Source of the DNA: Diabrotica undecimpunctata
Taxonomy: Eukaryota > Arthropoda > Insecta > Coleoptera > Chrysomelidae
Reading direction: 5' to 3'
NCBI RefSeq assembly: GCF_040954645.1
Contig: NC_092805.1
Location: 17,510,741-17,574,740, forward strand
Length of the DNA stretch: 64,000 bases
Below the pieces are notes generated by a model that ran no database searches, had not been told where the DNA came from, and saw nothing but the letters and a program-made list of their open reading frames with translations. Made by a program: the position numbers and the translations under genes. Below, one piece after another: positions 63,031 to 64,000 of this stretch (position 1 is the first letter of the stretch; every line of letters starts with the position of its first letter).

Positions 63031-64000
63031 ATACATATGAAGAAACGACTAGAAAATAAATTGGAATTTTATCAGCCCATAGAACAGGCGGGTTTTAGAA
63101 AAGGCTATGGAACAAACGATCACCTACTGGTAATAAAAAATCTTATAGAAAAATGCACTGAATATAATAAACCACTAGCTTTAATATTTGTCGACTATGA
63201 AAAGGCATTCGACACCGTAAATCAACAAAAAATGTTGAAAGCCTTGACAGAATGCCGAATTGACTATCGGTATATAAATATAATTAAACATATATACCAA
63301 AACGCAACAGCCAGTGTTAGAGTGGGTGATCGTCAAACCCAGAAATTCCCGATACAACGTGGAGTACGCCAGGGGGACACCATATCGCCGAAACTGTTCA
63401 CTACGCTTTTGGAATATATATGTAAAAGGGCAAAACTGACCGACAAGGGCATAAACATAAACGGAGAAAAACTTGGCCATCTAAGGTTTGCAGATGATAT
63501 TGTACTAATAATTGATAGGATAGATGAGGCCAAATAACTTTTAAATCAGCTCTACCTTTCCTCGCTAAAAGGGGGATTGAAAATAAATATATCTAAAACC
63601 CAGATGATGACAAATCTTGTAGTCAGCGAAGATATATGCGTAGGAACAAGATCCATAGACCAGGTAATGGCCTATAAATACCTAGGTCATGAGATTCGCA
63701 TAGGAAAAGATAACCAAACCGTTGAGCTTCTCCGTCGTATAAGACTGACTTGGCCAGCCTTCGGCAAGCTGAACCATATTTTCAAACCGTCTGATATACC
63801 AATATGCCTTAAAAGAAAAACGTTTAATCAGTGTGTTTTGCCAGTGTTAACTTACGGTGCGGAAACGTTGACCATGACAAGGAGAACAGTTCAAAAGATC
63901 CGTGTGTGTCAATGGGCGATGGAGCGTGCTATGTTGGGCGTTTCACTACGAGACAAGATCCCAAATCGCCAGCTACGACAAATTACAGGAGTGGCTGATG
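63031..64000 (+). pseudogene. LINE reverse transcriptase, runs off the window
   Basis: A 5'-truncated RT of the family at 28868 and 33230. It reads RLENKLEFYQPIEQAGFRKG, motif A LIFVDYEKAFDTVNQ, motif B RGVRQGDTISPKLFTTLLE, motif C LRFADDIVLII, then a TAA at 63535-63537, after which the same frame continues through KINISKTQMMTNLV, AYKYLGHEIRI, RLTWPAFGKLNHIFK, LPVLTYGAETLTMT and MERAMLGVSLRDKI to the window edge. Only one stop is seen in the visible part. The catalytic residues are intact. Confidence 0.8.

Overview
This is AT-rich animal nuclear DNA. Spliced genes, hammerhead-bearing Penelope-type sequences, many APE-type LINEs, Tc1, pogo and piggyBac remnants and long (TA)n tracts point to an insect with a large, repeat-loaded genome, possibly a beetle; the species is a guess. 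Almost everything readable is transposon-derived. Only one host gene is convincingly visible: two + strand exons (32273-32488 and 41450-41873) that join in frame across a 9-kb intron and together encode a CUB domain.

Layout. 1-9 kb: a piggyBac remnant (-), a 517-codon LINE reverse transcriptase (RT) ORF (+), LINE C-terminal and RT remnants (-). 9-15 kb: LTR-like inverted sequences and (TA)n tracts around a nearly perfect pogo/Tigger-like DNA transposon (11803-14790) with TA flanks, 24-bp terminal inverted repeats (TIRs), iterated subterminal motifs and a transposase gene that appears to have a tiny spliced first exon. 16.5-18.8 kb: a decayed jockey-like LINE split by a palindromic foldback element carrying hammerhead-ribozyme-like cores. 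19-25 kb: Penelope-like fragments (GIY-YIG endonuclease), further hammerhead cores, a MITE, LINE scraps and a 1.35-kb long-inverted-repeat element. 25-28 kb: an RTE-type LINE relic with a flanked insertion, and a second pogo-like transposase remnant. 28.8-31.8 kb: a LINE (-) with endonuclease and RT but broken frames. 32.3-41.9 kb: the host CUB gene; its intron holds two head-to-head LINEs, a second foldback copy with target duplication, and simple repeats. 42-45 kb: three LINE pieces and another hammerhead core. 45.5-47.4 and 50.9-51.9 kb: two broken copies of a gene family resembling DUF7869, the second split into inverted halves. 48.9-50.4 kb: a Tc1-like DD34E element with exactly two stop codons. 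53.9-56.4 kb: a TA-flanked TIR element carrying the 3' part of a cysteine-rich CXC gene. 57.4-62.9 kb: a full-length I/jockey-like LINE with ORF1, ORF2 (endonuclease, RT, RNase H), poly(A) and target duplication. 63.0-64 kb: another LINE RT running off the window.

The most unusual signal is the repeated pairing of hammerhead-like cores (CUGANGA, a perfect stem II, GAAA) with long palindromes. At least three unrelated core sequences sit in foldback or inverted-repeat elements, two copies of one family being bounded by 11-13 bp direct repeats. This looks like a class of non-autonomous, ribozyme-bearing retroelements. Only cores and stem II were checked by eye; stems I and III and activity were not.
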